Shown piece after piece: positions 1 to 9,061 of a stretch of DNA of 64,000 bases. The notes beneath the pieces are model-generated. The model was not told the origin of the DNA and did no database searches. It worked only from the letters and a program-made list of their open reading frames with translations. Position 1 is the stretch's first letter. Each line of letters starts with the position of its first letter. Position numbers and translations under genes: made by a program. The stretch is from Acheta domesticus (lineage: Eukaryota; Arthropoda; Insecta; Orthoptera; Gryllidae), in NCBI GenBank assembly GCA_031308135.1, contig JAHLJT010004567.1, positions 37,894,389 to 37,958,388 of the forward strand, given 5' to 3'.

Positions 1-1403
1 ATAATCATCAAGAATACCTAATTAAATTGTAATCAAACAATTGGCCTCGCCCTACGCATATAGAGAATCATTGAATATTTTATCATGGAACTTCAGTGAT
101 AAATTCTCAATTTCTCCCGATTAGAAAATTCTCATTCTAGATGTTTTGGAACATTTGAATTTGTCAGGAGAAAATAGTGCATTTCAGACCTTAAGCCGAC
201 CTAATTGTGACGTCGTGAACCATGACTCACAGTAGCCCTTTTAATATTCAGGTACGGCAAGCACAATACCCAAAGCAGAATTATAATATTTTCAGAGTGC
301 TTCAAAAAAGTTACATTTAGAGAAAGTGAAGTTTCGTAATATAAGTAGAATAGCATATTTTCACTTCGTTTATTTGCAGAGATTCAGTAAATAATTAATT
401 TTTGACACGAGAATTAGAGAAGAGATATAGACATTTTTACGAAAATCAAGTTGGTAGTAATTATTCTTTTGACAAAGAAAGAAAACTTTCGACTAGTGAT
501 TGCATTAGTTATCATAATTGTTTCCTTGCTTTTACCTTAATAGAAATATTTCAAATATATTTAAAGAAATATTTTTGTTTATATTAACTTACAACAAATT
601 CTGTTTATCGTGATATTAAATGAAGATTCCTGGATACAAGATATTAGTGATAAGTAAGGAACATAATCTTACCTTAAGACTGTAAGAAAGATGAACAAAG
701 CGCTTGATGTATACATATCTTGGAGGCACCACTGACCGTTTACGAATACTGCTAATACTGCAATGATTACAATACCTGCACGGCTGTAGTGAAAGCAGAA
801 TACTTTCTCTAAAAAGAAAAGCTATTTGGAAAATAGGGGCTTGAAAAAATGATAAAGAGATAAAAGAAGAGTCGAGTAAAAGGAGAATTAATGTAAAATA
901 TCACTGGTAAGTTTCGTTTTAATGCTACAAATACATTAACTGTAAACCATCGATTCTAACTCCACAAATAGCGCTTATTTATTTTATTTTAAATGAGTAA
1001 GCAAAAATCCTGTTAAAATTCATTAAAATGTTTAAAAACATGGAAACACAAAAGGAAATATTTTTCTTCTCGAGTCTGGATGATCACGGAAAGTTAATTT
1101 GTTGTAATTTATGTAATTTCACAATATTGGTAGCAAATAGGTGCGGTTCGTGCTAGTCAAAGTTCTTGGTATAATTTTTATTGAAATTTTTTAATCAACG
1201 TGCGTAACAATACAGCATAACAAACATGTGAATTTACATATTTTTTATTACACGGAAAAATTATCTGTGAGAAAACGATGTGGGCACTGATATGACATTT
1301 TAGTTTTATACTCGTGTATTCCCAATAGCCGCATATGTGATTATCGCCGTATTTACATTTGGAAACATGGTGTACACAGTACGCATGGCGACCACCAGAT
1401 GAT
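1..1403. other. AT-rich sequence, no gene seen
   Basis: About 1.4 kb of AT-rich DNA with only short open frames of atypical composition. I see no recognisable domain, RNA gene or repeat structure. Confidence 0.6.
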
Positions 1404-1467
1404 GTCTGAGTCACGGTGTAAGATATTCATCTTATACAAGATATATATCTTACACCGTGGTCTGAAT
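1404..1467. repeat. 48-bp palindromic mini-insertion with near-perfect 8-bp target duplication
   Basis: Positions 1412-1459 form a hairpin. Its arms start CACGGTGTAAGATAT and end with the exact inverse complement. The flanks are GTCTGAGT (1404-1411) and GTCTGAAT (1460-1467), which match at 7 of 8 bases, as expected for a target-site duplication. This is probably a tiny internally deleted DNA transposon. The 8-bp duplication suggests hAT-type mobilisation, though the CACGGTG ends also resemble Transib ends. Confidence 0.6.
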
Positions 1468-1512
1468 GTATTGGTGTGTAGTAGACAACAAATGCAAACG
1501 TTAGTATCCTAT

Positions 1513-1734
1513 ACTGCGATTTTTCCATAGCTGCCTTTCAAGGCCCATCTTCATGATGGAATATATCACGGCATTTCGCGTCTTTCTTGGTTGTGCCGCT
1601 AGATGTCGTGTGATCGCGACCGTATCAAGCACTGCTTGTGACATCTAGCGGCGCGATCGAGAAATACGCGAAATACCGTGATATATTCCATCATGAAGAC
1701 GGGTCTTGAGAGGCAGCTATGGAAAAATTGCAGT
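1513..1734. mobile_element. Palindromic MITE, copy 1
   Basis: This is a 222-bp element whose two halves are inverted repeats about 95 bp long. The ends read ACTGCGATTTTTCCATAGC and the inverse of ACTGCAATTTTTCCATAGC. Inside each arm are the landmarks GGAATATATCACGG, TTTCGCGT and GCCGCTAGATGTC. There is no coding capacity. Related copies lie at 5482-5710 and about 8033-8215. No clear target duplication was found. Confidence 0.8.
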
Positions 1735-1740
1735 GATGTC

Positions 1741-2436
1741 CCTCTCCTGCGCCTCTCCGGAAGCTGATCGGTTACAGCGTATTCCCAGTGAGGTGCAGGA
1801 AGGGTGATGGGTAATGATGAATGTGGTTGTTATCGGTGGTTGTTATGAATTGAAAGGGAAAGGGGTCTTGATGAGCCAAATGTCTACGAGTTCGAATAAT
1901 AATGTTTATTTACTACATTATGTGATTACTAGAGAGAGATGGAGAAGAGACGGGGAAGGAGAGAGATGAGAACACTTTAGGAAGACGAGTTGGGGAGTCG
2001 AGTTCGACGACGGCGGCTTCTTACCATATCGTTGCACCATTCACCCATTGCTCTCTTAGAAGAGGTGGCGGAGGAGGGCTCGTCGCTGACGTCATCTTCT
2101 TCTGCTCGGCTTCTCGTGGTAGTGTAGTGTGGGCCTCCGGCGTGGCTCTCGTCGGAACTGCCTCCGGCGCGGCTCCCGAGGGAACCGCCTTCTGACGTGG
2201 CTGTCGTCTGAACTCCTCCGGCGCGGCCTCCGAGGGAACCGCCTCCTGGCGTGGCTGTCGTCTGAACACCCTTCAGCAGCTTGGGCGGTCCTTATATATC
2301 GTCATGGTAATTGCGGAAATCTTCAGGAAGTTTTTAGAAAGGAAGGCGGATCTCCAGAGAGGTGTCAACATGTTTTCCAATTCGTAGAGTGGAAACTTTT
2401 TCCGTTTGTTGGAGCTCGAAGCCACATGGCGGTGAA
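1741..2436. repeat. GC-rich repeat with 54-bp minisatellite, class unknown
   Basis: A GC-rich block sits in AT-rich surroundings. A tandem repeat of about 54 bp (unit containing GAGGGAACCGCCT and GTGGCTGTCGTCTGAA) occupies about 2137-2271. A TATA-like TTATATAT lies at about 2291. Open frames on both strands here are low-complexity by-products of the repeat. The arrangement could be an LTR or the 5' end of a retroelement, but I found no matching partner or coding region. Confidence 0.4.
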
Positions 2437-4640
2437 ATAGATAGATTTATTTAAACTGCAAATGGGTATAACCCGGTGGCAGCTAATTACAAAAACATAA
2501 AAATACATAGTCATTAAATAATAAATTACATTAAGAGAGAAAATAAAAAGAAAGAAAAAAAAAGAAAGAGAGAGAAGAAAAAAACAAACAAACAAACTTC
2601 TATACTCTAACTCCGCACTGAATGTTTATACAATCCGGATTACACTGCACTTCACTGCACTTCACTTCACTAAGACCTGAAAACATTTGCTTCTTCATTT
2701 CTCTGCTATACACTGCACGACACCTCACTTCACAATAGAACACTTATGCATCGCTATATAACTCACTATTCTCCCTCATTTACTTAATAATACCCTGAAT
2801 TAATTTCCTAAACTGTTGGACACTTTGAGGAAAGAGTTCAAAGGTTTTTGCAGGCAATCTATTCCATTCCGTAATCGTTCGATTTGTAAAAGAAAATTTC
2901 CCGACATTCGTTCTCTGCTGTCTTAAATTTATTTTGTGCCTGTGATCCACTCTACTGATGTATGTAGGAATACATAGCCGCCGATTAATTTCTTTCCAAG
3001 CTGGATGACCATTATAAGCTTTATACAAGGCGCAGAGTCTTGCTACTGATCGCCTGTTTTTGAGTGAATCCCACCCTGCCGTTTTCTTGTCCCTGAAAGT
3101 AAATTTAGCTGCCCTATGCTGAATCCTTTCCAAGTGTTTACACTGCATAATTTTGTGCGGATCCCAACAAATTGTTCCATATTCCATTATCGGACGAACA
3201 AGTGATAAATAAGCAATTTCCCTCGCGTTTGCGGTACTCTTTTTTAGGATGCGCATTACAAAGTGGAGAGATCTCCAGGCTTTTCCTACAACAAAATCTA
3301 CGTGTTTTTTCCAACTTAATTTACTATCGAAATGAATTCCTAGGTACTTGCACGAGGAAACTCTCGGAATAATGTCATTATTTAAACGATAATTTGTTTC
3401 ACTGTAATTACGACCTCTGCCAAAAGTGATGGATTTACTTTTAGAGCTATTTATGGACATTCCATTATTTTCCGCCCAGTAATATAACGCCTCAAGATCA
3501 CGTTGCAGAATTTCTTCATCTCTTTCCGAATTAATACTACGATATATTATGCAATCGTCTGCAAATAGCCGAACATTTGAGGTTAATTGCGCCGGCAGAT
3601 CATTGACGAAGGCTAGAAATAGAAGGGGTCCAATGACACTCCCCTGCGGTATTCCTGACGTAACGCTTGCCCCGGAAGATAACTCTTGCCCAATTCGGAC
3701 TTTCTGTTTTCTATCTCGCAGAAATTCGCTAATCCACGCCACCACCCTGGGATCTATGCCTGAATTCATTAATTTCTGTGCAAGCCGATCGTGTGGAACG
3801 ACATCAAACGCTTTGGCAAAATCTATAACTACTGCGTCTACTCTCCCGCCCGCGTCAATTTCATCCGCTAGATCCTGAAATAGCGTGACTACCTGACTTT
3901 CGCATGAGTAACCACTCCTGAACCCGTGTTGCCCATCGTAGAGCCATTTTTTAATTTCCCATTCTTTCTTAATGTAACTCCCAACTAGATGCTCCATAAG
4001 CTTGCAGACCACTGACGTAAGACTTACCGGCCTATAATTGCATAATTTGGTTTTGTCACCACTTTTAAAGATTGGTACGACAAAAGCTAATTTCCAATCT
4101 TCAGGTACTTTTGAATTATTCAAAGACACGTGAAAAATTCTAATAAGGTACGGTAATATTGCCTTTCCTCCTAGTTTAATTAAATCCGTAGAAATGTCGT
4201 CTGGACCCCTTGACTTACCATTTTTCATAGACTTTACTTTATTCCATAGAGCGTTTACTTCAATATTAAACTGATTCGCAACCGAAGACACTTGAATAAA
4301 TGGATGGTCCGTACTATTTTTGAAAACTGAACTGAAATACTTATTAAATGCATCCGCTTTTGTCCGATTGTCAGTAATTAGCGTGTTTCCATTTTCGCGA
4401 ATAACTGGGATATCCTCTTTATTTCCTTTCCTTCTACGAACATATTTATAAAAATCTGTCCAGTTATTTCCCTTTCCATCTAGGATACTTTTTAAATATG
4501 CCTCCTGAGCAATTTTCTTTTCGCGCTCCAATTCTTTTGAACGATTTCGAAAAATATTCATATGTTCGCTACTGCGTTTTCTGTTCTTAAATGCCTTTCT
4601 TGTTATCCTCTTCATTCTCCTAATTTTTGCACTGTAGTAT
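2437..4640 (-). mobile_element. 5'-truncated CR1/L2-like non-LTR retrotransposon
   Basis: On the minus strand, coding sequence starts abruptly at about 4640, next to a TA-rich tract. It runs through an uninterrupted RT and ends in about 340 bp of 3' UTR. The terminus AAATAAATCTATCTA is a short repeat tail, unlike the poly(A) of jockey elements, which favours the CR1/L2 side of the non-LTR tree. The endonuclease domain and any ORF1 are missing, the usual 5' truncation of LINE insertions. Clade assignment is by motif and tail style only. Confidence 0.75.
2780..4615 (-). CDS. Non-LTR retrotransposon reverse transcriptase (truncated polyprotein, ORF intact)
   Basis: This 611-residue open frame copies element RNA into DNA at a nicked target. 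The RT blocks are in order: NYRPVSLT (193-200), catalytic motif A DFAKAFD (265-271), GIPQGSVIGPLLF (321-333) and catalytic motif C FADD (351-354), then the thumb and the C-terminal RIQHRAAKF region (497-505). All three catalytic aspartates are present. The frame continues a few codons upstream of the Met to an in-frame TAA in TA-rich DNA, so the Met is not a native start but the first one after truncation. The N-terminal endonuclease is absent, so the copy cannot move by itself. The intact frame suggests a fairly recent insertion. It is a transposon product, not a host gene. Confidence 0.9.
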   Translation of the reverse strand: MKRITRKAFKNRKRSSEHMNIFRNRSKELEREKKIAQEAYLKSILDGKGNNWTDFYKYVRRRKGNKEDIPVIRENGNTLITDNRTKADAFNKYFSSVFKNSTDHPFIQVSSVANQFNIEVNALWNKVKSMKNGKSRGPDDISTDLIKLGGKAILPYLIRIFHVSLNNSKVPEDWKLAFVVPIFKSGDKTKLCNYRPVSLTSVVCKLMEHLVGSYIKKEWEIKKWLYDGQHGFRSGYSCESQVVTLFQDLADEIDAGGRVDAVVIDFAKAFDVVPHDRLAQKLMNSGIDPRVVAWISEFLRDRKQKVRIGQELSSGASVTSGIPQGSVIGPLLFLAFVNDLPAQLTSNVRLFADDCIIYRSINSERDEEILQRDLEALYYWAENNGMSINSSKSKSITFGRGRNYSETNYRLNNDIIPRVSSCKYLGIHFDSKLSWKKHVDFVVGKAWRSLHFVMRILKKSTANAREIAYLSLVRPIMEYGTICWDPHKIMQCKHLERIQHRAAKFTFRDKKTAGWDSLKNRRSVARLCALYKAYNGHPAWKEINRRLCIPTYISRVDHRHKINLRQQRTNVGKFSFTNRTITEWNRLPAKTFELFPQSVQQFRKLIQGIIK

Positions 4641-5312
4641 TCTTATATATAGTTAATATATATTATAGTAAATATATATATATATATATATTATAATAGT
4701 TTATAATAATACAGAATATTGCAATAAATTTGATGTAATAAATCAAATGTTAATGGTTGGCTCATCACAGCAGTACAGACACTGTGTTCCGAGATGAATG
4801 TCGCTGAAGTTAAACCAGTGGCGTCACGTCGTTAGGGAGGGGTAGGGGGGATGGCTGTCCGCCCCGGCTGACAGCATTTTAAGGGTGACACAAATTAGAA
4901 ACGACATAGATTTTGATAAAATTATAGATAAGTTTGCCGCCCTTAAATCCCGAAAAGTATTTTTATAAAAAGTATGCATTTGTGAATTAGTTACTCTTCG
5001 TTTTAGATTATTTAAAAAGTTATATTTCAACTGTTCTGAAACACATACAGTTTTTAATATATTATAAAAAATGTCACATGCAAATATACATGTATATTTA
5101 TTAAGTAATGTATAAACTATTCGGGATATAAGTAATGGATAAACTATTCGGGAATAATTAATTTATAGGGGGTGATACCATTAGTTTTGCCCCTGGTGAC
5201 ACCAAATGAAGCTAGGCTACTGAGTTGAACAGCGAGCACATGTAATTAGTGGGGATAAAACAACATTCTCATCTTTAATAATAGTTTTGTAATATTCTTT
5301 ATTTTTAAACGT
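4641..5312. other. AT-rich sequence with a short TA microsatellite
   Basis: A (TA)n tract lies at about 4673-4690. The rest shows no gene or recognised repeat. Confidence 0.5.
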
Positions 5313-5398
5313 GATTAAAGTGCGGCTTTAATCGAACTTTTTCCCATGGTTAAATGTATCTTGATTCCTCCAGGGATTAAAGTGGCCCTTTAATCCCT
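5313..5398. repeat. Twin hairpins sharing GATTAAAG-N5-CTTTAATC
   Basis: Hairpin 1 is GATTAAAG (5313-5320), a 5-nt loop, then CTTTAATC (5326-5333). Hairpin 2 is AGGGATTAAAG (5372-5382), a 5-nt loop, then CTTTAATCCCT (5388-5398). Both arms are perfect and the loops are the same length. It may be a pair of palindromic binding sites or a small foldback relic. Confidence 0.55.
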
Positions 5399-5481
5399 CC
5401 TGGATGAAAGTAACCAAACTCACTCACGACTCTCATTATCATTACAATCTGAGAAAGACAGAGAGTTTGGATATAACGTAT

Positions 5482-5710
5482 ACTGCGATTTCTCTAACTT
5501 TGCCCCTCAAGGCCACTCAAATCCCATATTCGCGATGGAATATGTCACGTCATTTCGCGTCTTTTGTCTTGCCAGTAGAAGTCGCGTGATCGCAACTTGA
5601 TACGGTCGCGAACATGCGAAATCTAGCGGAACGACTGAGAAAGATGCGAAATACCGTGACATATTCCATCGCGTAGATGAGATTTGAGGGGCAGTTACAA
5701 AAATCGCAGA
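5482..5710. mobile_element. Palindromic MITE, copy 2
   Basis: 229 bp with the same plan as the element at 1513-1734. Ends are ACTGCGATTTCTC and the inverse of TCTGCGATTTTTG. Arms carry GATGGAATATGTCACG, TTTCGCGTCTTT and a GTCGCGTGATCGC core. It is non-coding. Confidence 0.8.
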
Positions 5711-6177
5711 ATAAATCTAAGAGTATATATGTATATACTGATAGTCACAAGCTTCTTTAACAAATCTGTAAAATTCAAGCTTTGTAAATGACTTAGTTTT
5801 GTTGGCTAGTAGCGATTTCCATGTCACTTAAAAATTCCAATCAATTTACAATGTCTAAAAATAAAAATATAAATATCAACTTGGGAGTCCGATGCCTTCG
5901 GGATTTACCATCTGCGTTATGCAGTTTCAAGGCCAGCTATATGCTGCTACTACAACAAAAACTAGTAACTATTGGGACCCGTCAAAATTTCACATTTATC
6001 TCAACTAAATTTTTTTCTGCTGCATAACTGTTTTCTATACAATTAGATACTATATTGATCGTCAAAAAGAAAAATAATGTTTATTTTAACAAAACAATGA
6101 ATTTAATGAACACTCTCACTAATGAAACAACAATTTAATGAATTAGTTTACATTTGTGTTGTATACATTTTAAAAAA
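5711..6177. other. No gene seen
   Basis: AT-rich sequence with a short open frame at 5821-6027 that has no recognisable domain. Confidence 0.5.
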
Positions 6178-6345
6178 GGATTTAATACGTCTGAAACAAG
6201 TAATGTACTTCAGTTTCTGGGTCAATGACCCCCATTTCGATCAGGTTTTTTGTCCAGTTTTCCTGATTCATTGAGCAAATGCTGAGATGGTCCCTTGTTT
6301 TGCTTCTGGACGTCAATGTAGCTTCACTGTGCGCACGTTTTGTTG
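6178..6345 (+). repeat. Fragment of the non-LTR element A 3' region
   Basis: The stretch around GAGCAAATGCTGAGATGGTC matches the 3' UTR of the RT relic at about 27790-27930 and its inverse copy at about 58700-58850, with scattered differences. Only this tail portion is present here, so it is a solitary 3' fragment of the same family, in the sense orientation. Confidence 0.7.
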
Positions 6346-6725
6346 AGCATTCCTTTTGCTTGTAGTGGTAAGAGTAGAACTGATGTTCGTTACTATTTTG
6401 TTAGCAATGCAGAAATATCAAATCAGCAGTTCATTTACCGATGAAATTGATTTTCTATAACTCGGAACAAATTTTTTTCTAATTTCTATTTTTCTGAAAT
6501 AAGTTTTCTAAATTCTGTTCTGTTTTTCAAGTGTTGCCAACGAGCTTAAATTTCTATCTCGTTGAGTGTTGCTAATTTCGCGCTTTTTAAATTCTGGGCC
6601 TCAAGAAAATGTGCGCAGATAATCTCTTCCCCCATACGTCATATACAGTTTTTACTATTTTCTTGACCAAATAAATAAGTAAATAATTCTGAATATTTGT
6701 TATATGTTGTTTAAATTGTTCGGCT
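6346..6725. other. No gene seen
   Basis: AT-rich sequence without recognisable features. Confidence 0.5.
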
Positions 6726-7154
6726 GATTTTAAGGACAGGGTTCGGCTCACTAAACCAACGGCGCACGGTTCACTTGCGCATGGTTCACTCGCGCGGACC
6801 ACGAGAACGAATCACTCAGGGAGCACTGCTTGCATTGTGCATTGTGCGGTGTGGTGCGAATGTGTAATGGAGAATTACAATGGTTAAATGCATAAAATGC
6901 GTTGCATGCATAATGTTAAATGCATAAATGCGTTGGTAATTATGCGTTGGACAGACTCAAGGATGTTTTATGTTAACGCGAGGGCCGAAGGCCCGAGCCT
7001 CGTCCTCAACTTGGACACGGGTAGCGAAGCGTCACGATTCCACACGAAAGTGCGTTGGCCACGTGGCCGTGTGCACACTGTGGCGGCGCCGCGAATGACT
7101 CGTTCGGAACCGAATCGTGCGCGTCAATAGGAGCCGAACCCTGTTCTTAAAATC
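6726..7154. mobile_element. MITE with 24-bp terminal inverted repeats
   Basis: A 429-bp segment bounded by GATTTTAAGGACAGGGTTCG (6726-6745, continuing GCTC) and its inverse ending at 7154, with one mismatch over 24 bp. The interior is GC-rich near both ends and has no transposase. A clear target duplication was not found. The CAGGG motif inside the TIR hints at a hAT relationship, which is a guess. Confidence 0.65.
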
Positions 7155-8032
7155 TACCAATTGTTCTTCTCTGAATCTCCAAACAACCTAATAGTTTCTG
7201 TGCATGTGATAATATGGTAATTGCTGATCTCAAGAGAAAAGCGTGATGCCAGTTCAAACTGAAAATGAGTTTTAAGGCAAAATGTGTCTCGTCTAACATA
7301 AGTTCCAGGGAATCCATAACAAGCTTCACTGAATTACTCTGCCATATGTTGTCAAAATATTCTAGGGCTTATTACTTCCGGAGAAACAGGAAGAGCTGTA
7401 TAGGTGGTAATATATCAGTGTTTGCCAAAATGTAGATCCTAAGTCCTTCAATTATAATATTCTGTAAATGTGTAAATAAATAAGTACATATGTAATTTTT
7501 TTCTTGTGTTTAATTGTAGAGTATTTTAAAAGATATTACCAAACTAGCAAACTCTTAATCTTACATGCGTCATGCGTAATAACGTAATTCGTTAATTGCA
7601 TATGCCATTGTCAGTTACTATGTATGAATGTTGAACATTGGTGTCTGTTAGTTTATATAAATAATTTTATCCAGTTTATCTATATTAACATATAGATCCC
7701 CAGTTTCCATCTCAACTCCAAGATAATTTATTTTAGTATTGAATTAATTGAATCCCCAGTAGAATGGTTTAGTTTCTGGATAGAGAAAACAACCTTGACA
7801 GATTATGGAGATTTTTGAAGGAAAGTGATGAAACCTAAGAAACTGGCGGGTTTAACTATATTGTCAAGCTGACTCCATGTTTTCTTATAAAGAACTTTTC
7901 TTTTATTCTGCATATAAACTGTACTTTAATTTGTTTACTTAATGATAATATTTATGTTATATGTGGTACATTCCATAACTTTCGTTAGTACAGGAAATTA
8001 TGTACAGAATAAGATTTCTCTGCAGTTCAATT
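7155..8032. other. No gene seen
   Basis: AT-rich intergenic sequence. Short open frames lack domains. Confidence 0.5.
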
Positions 8033-8215
8033 ATATTGCGTTGAAGAAGTCTCAGGCTTTTCGCGTCTTTCTCGGTAGTGCCGCTAGAAGTCGCATAATC
8101 GCGACCGTATTAAGCAGTGCGATGTGACTAGCGCCATTTGACAGCACGTTCGAGAAAGACGCGAAAAGCCTTAATATATTCCATTGTGAAGGCAGTCCCT
8201 CAGGCGCCAAGAAAT
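8033..8215. mobile_element. Palindromic MITE, copy 3 (eroded)
   Basis: The arms contain AGGCTTTTCGCGTCTTTCTCG at about 8053 and its inverse (CGAGAAAGACGCGAAAAGCCT) at about 8150, with the GCCGCTAGAAGTCGC and AATCGCGACCGTAT landmarks seen in copies 1 and 2. The outer ends are degraded. It is non-coding. Confidence 0.7.
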
Positions 8216-8464
8216 AAAATCCCAAGTATCAGGTGAACATGTAGAATTAAATTTTGTTTATGCTTCGTTAAAATTCCGAGCTTCTTTTTCACAAATTGCA
8301 CGCTTGGAACCTTAGGTTCAAAGACAGTTTAGAATATTCAGAGAATTGTAGGCGAATTATACTTAAGATTTCTTGGAGCCATACAAAACTTAAACTCAAA
8401 GTATATAGCAAGATATTATTGCCTTTTATTTCAACTACACCTTCGTCGCATTATTTTTCGATAG

Positions 8465-8660
8465 ACGCTGTTGAAAATTGTCACTAAGCCACTTTCAAAA
8501 TATATCTCACTGGAACTATTCGCTTTCCATGTCGCATGGCGGCGGCGTCTGATCCGGCTTCTCAAACGAAGCGCCGTGTGGTCACGTGGTTTGTGACGCG
8601 ACAGGTGTGGCGCACAACCAGCAAAAGTCGGTGTACAATGTATTTTAACCACGAAGTCTA
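8465..8660 (+). repeat. Interspersed repeat, second copy at 54310-54490
   Basis: The stretch around CTTCTCAAACGAAGCGCC, with flanking CATGGCGG and GTTTGTGACGC, recurs in the same orientation near 54.4 kb (CTTTTCAAACGAAGTGCCC, GTTCGTGACGC). It is GC-rich in AT-rich surroundings. The class is unknown. Confidence 0.65.
8581..8590 (+). promoter_or_regulatory. CLEAR-like E-box inside a repeat, upstream of Ac45
   Basis: GTCACGTGGT matches 8 of 10 positions of the CLEAR consensus GTCACGTGAC bound by TFEB/Mitf proteins. It lies about 480 bp upstream of the Ac45 ATG but inside a repeat whose other copy reads GTCACATGGT, so it may be incidental. Confidence 0.35.
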
Positions 8661-8751
8661 CAAGGCCTACTTGTAGGTCTACACGAACTACTACACACAC
8701 TACTACAAGGTCTACACGAAGTCTACTTCTGGTCTACTTGTAGACTTCGTG
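8650..8751. repeat. Hairpin/minisatellite of GTCTAC units
   Basis: CACGAAGTCTACAAG (8650-8664) is the perfect inverse of CTTGTAGACTTCGTG (8737-8751). Between them are imperfect tandem GTCTAC and CTACAC units. Confidence 0.65.
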
Positions 8752-9028
8752 CATGGAGGAATATACAATATTCAGTATTATAACCTCCTTGATATTTTCC
8801 ATGGCGTGAAGATATTCCACTAATCAATCCAAAATTGCTATCGTTTGAAATATTGAAATCAATATTTCATTGTACCTTAATACGTAAAATAGAAGCTACA
8901 ACTTAAGACACGAAATATAATTCAGGACGGTAATATCGTTTTTAAAGTGTGTATCGATGAAGTAATAGACTGCACGATCAAGGTGAAATATCTTTGCAAC
9001 CTCTAAGTGGGGCAGGGTGTGCGCCGAT

Positions 9029-9038
9029 GTCATGTGAC
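9029..9038 (+). promoter_or_regulatory. M-box / CLEAR-type Mitf-TFEB site in the Ac45 promoter
   Basis: GTCATGTGAC is a perfect 10-bp palindrome. It contains the MITF M-box TCATGTGA and differs from the CLEAR consensus GTCACGTGAC by one base. It sits 24 bp upstream of the Ac45 ATG. Drosophila Mitf is known to regulate V-ATPase subunit genes through such sites. Actual binding here is inference. Confidence 0.6.
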
Positions 9039-9061
9039 AGAGCATATGATCGATTCTGCAG

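Noticed and set aside
2129..2440. 103-residue Arg/Leu/Ser-rich plus-strand frame and 82-residue minus-strand frame
   Set aside because: Both are translations of the 54-bp GC-rich tandem repeat.
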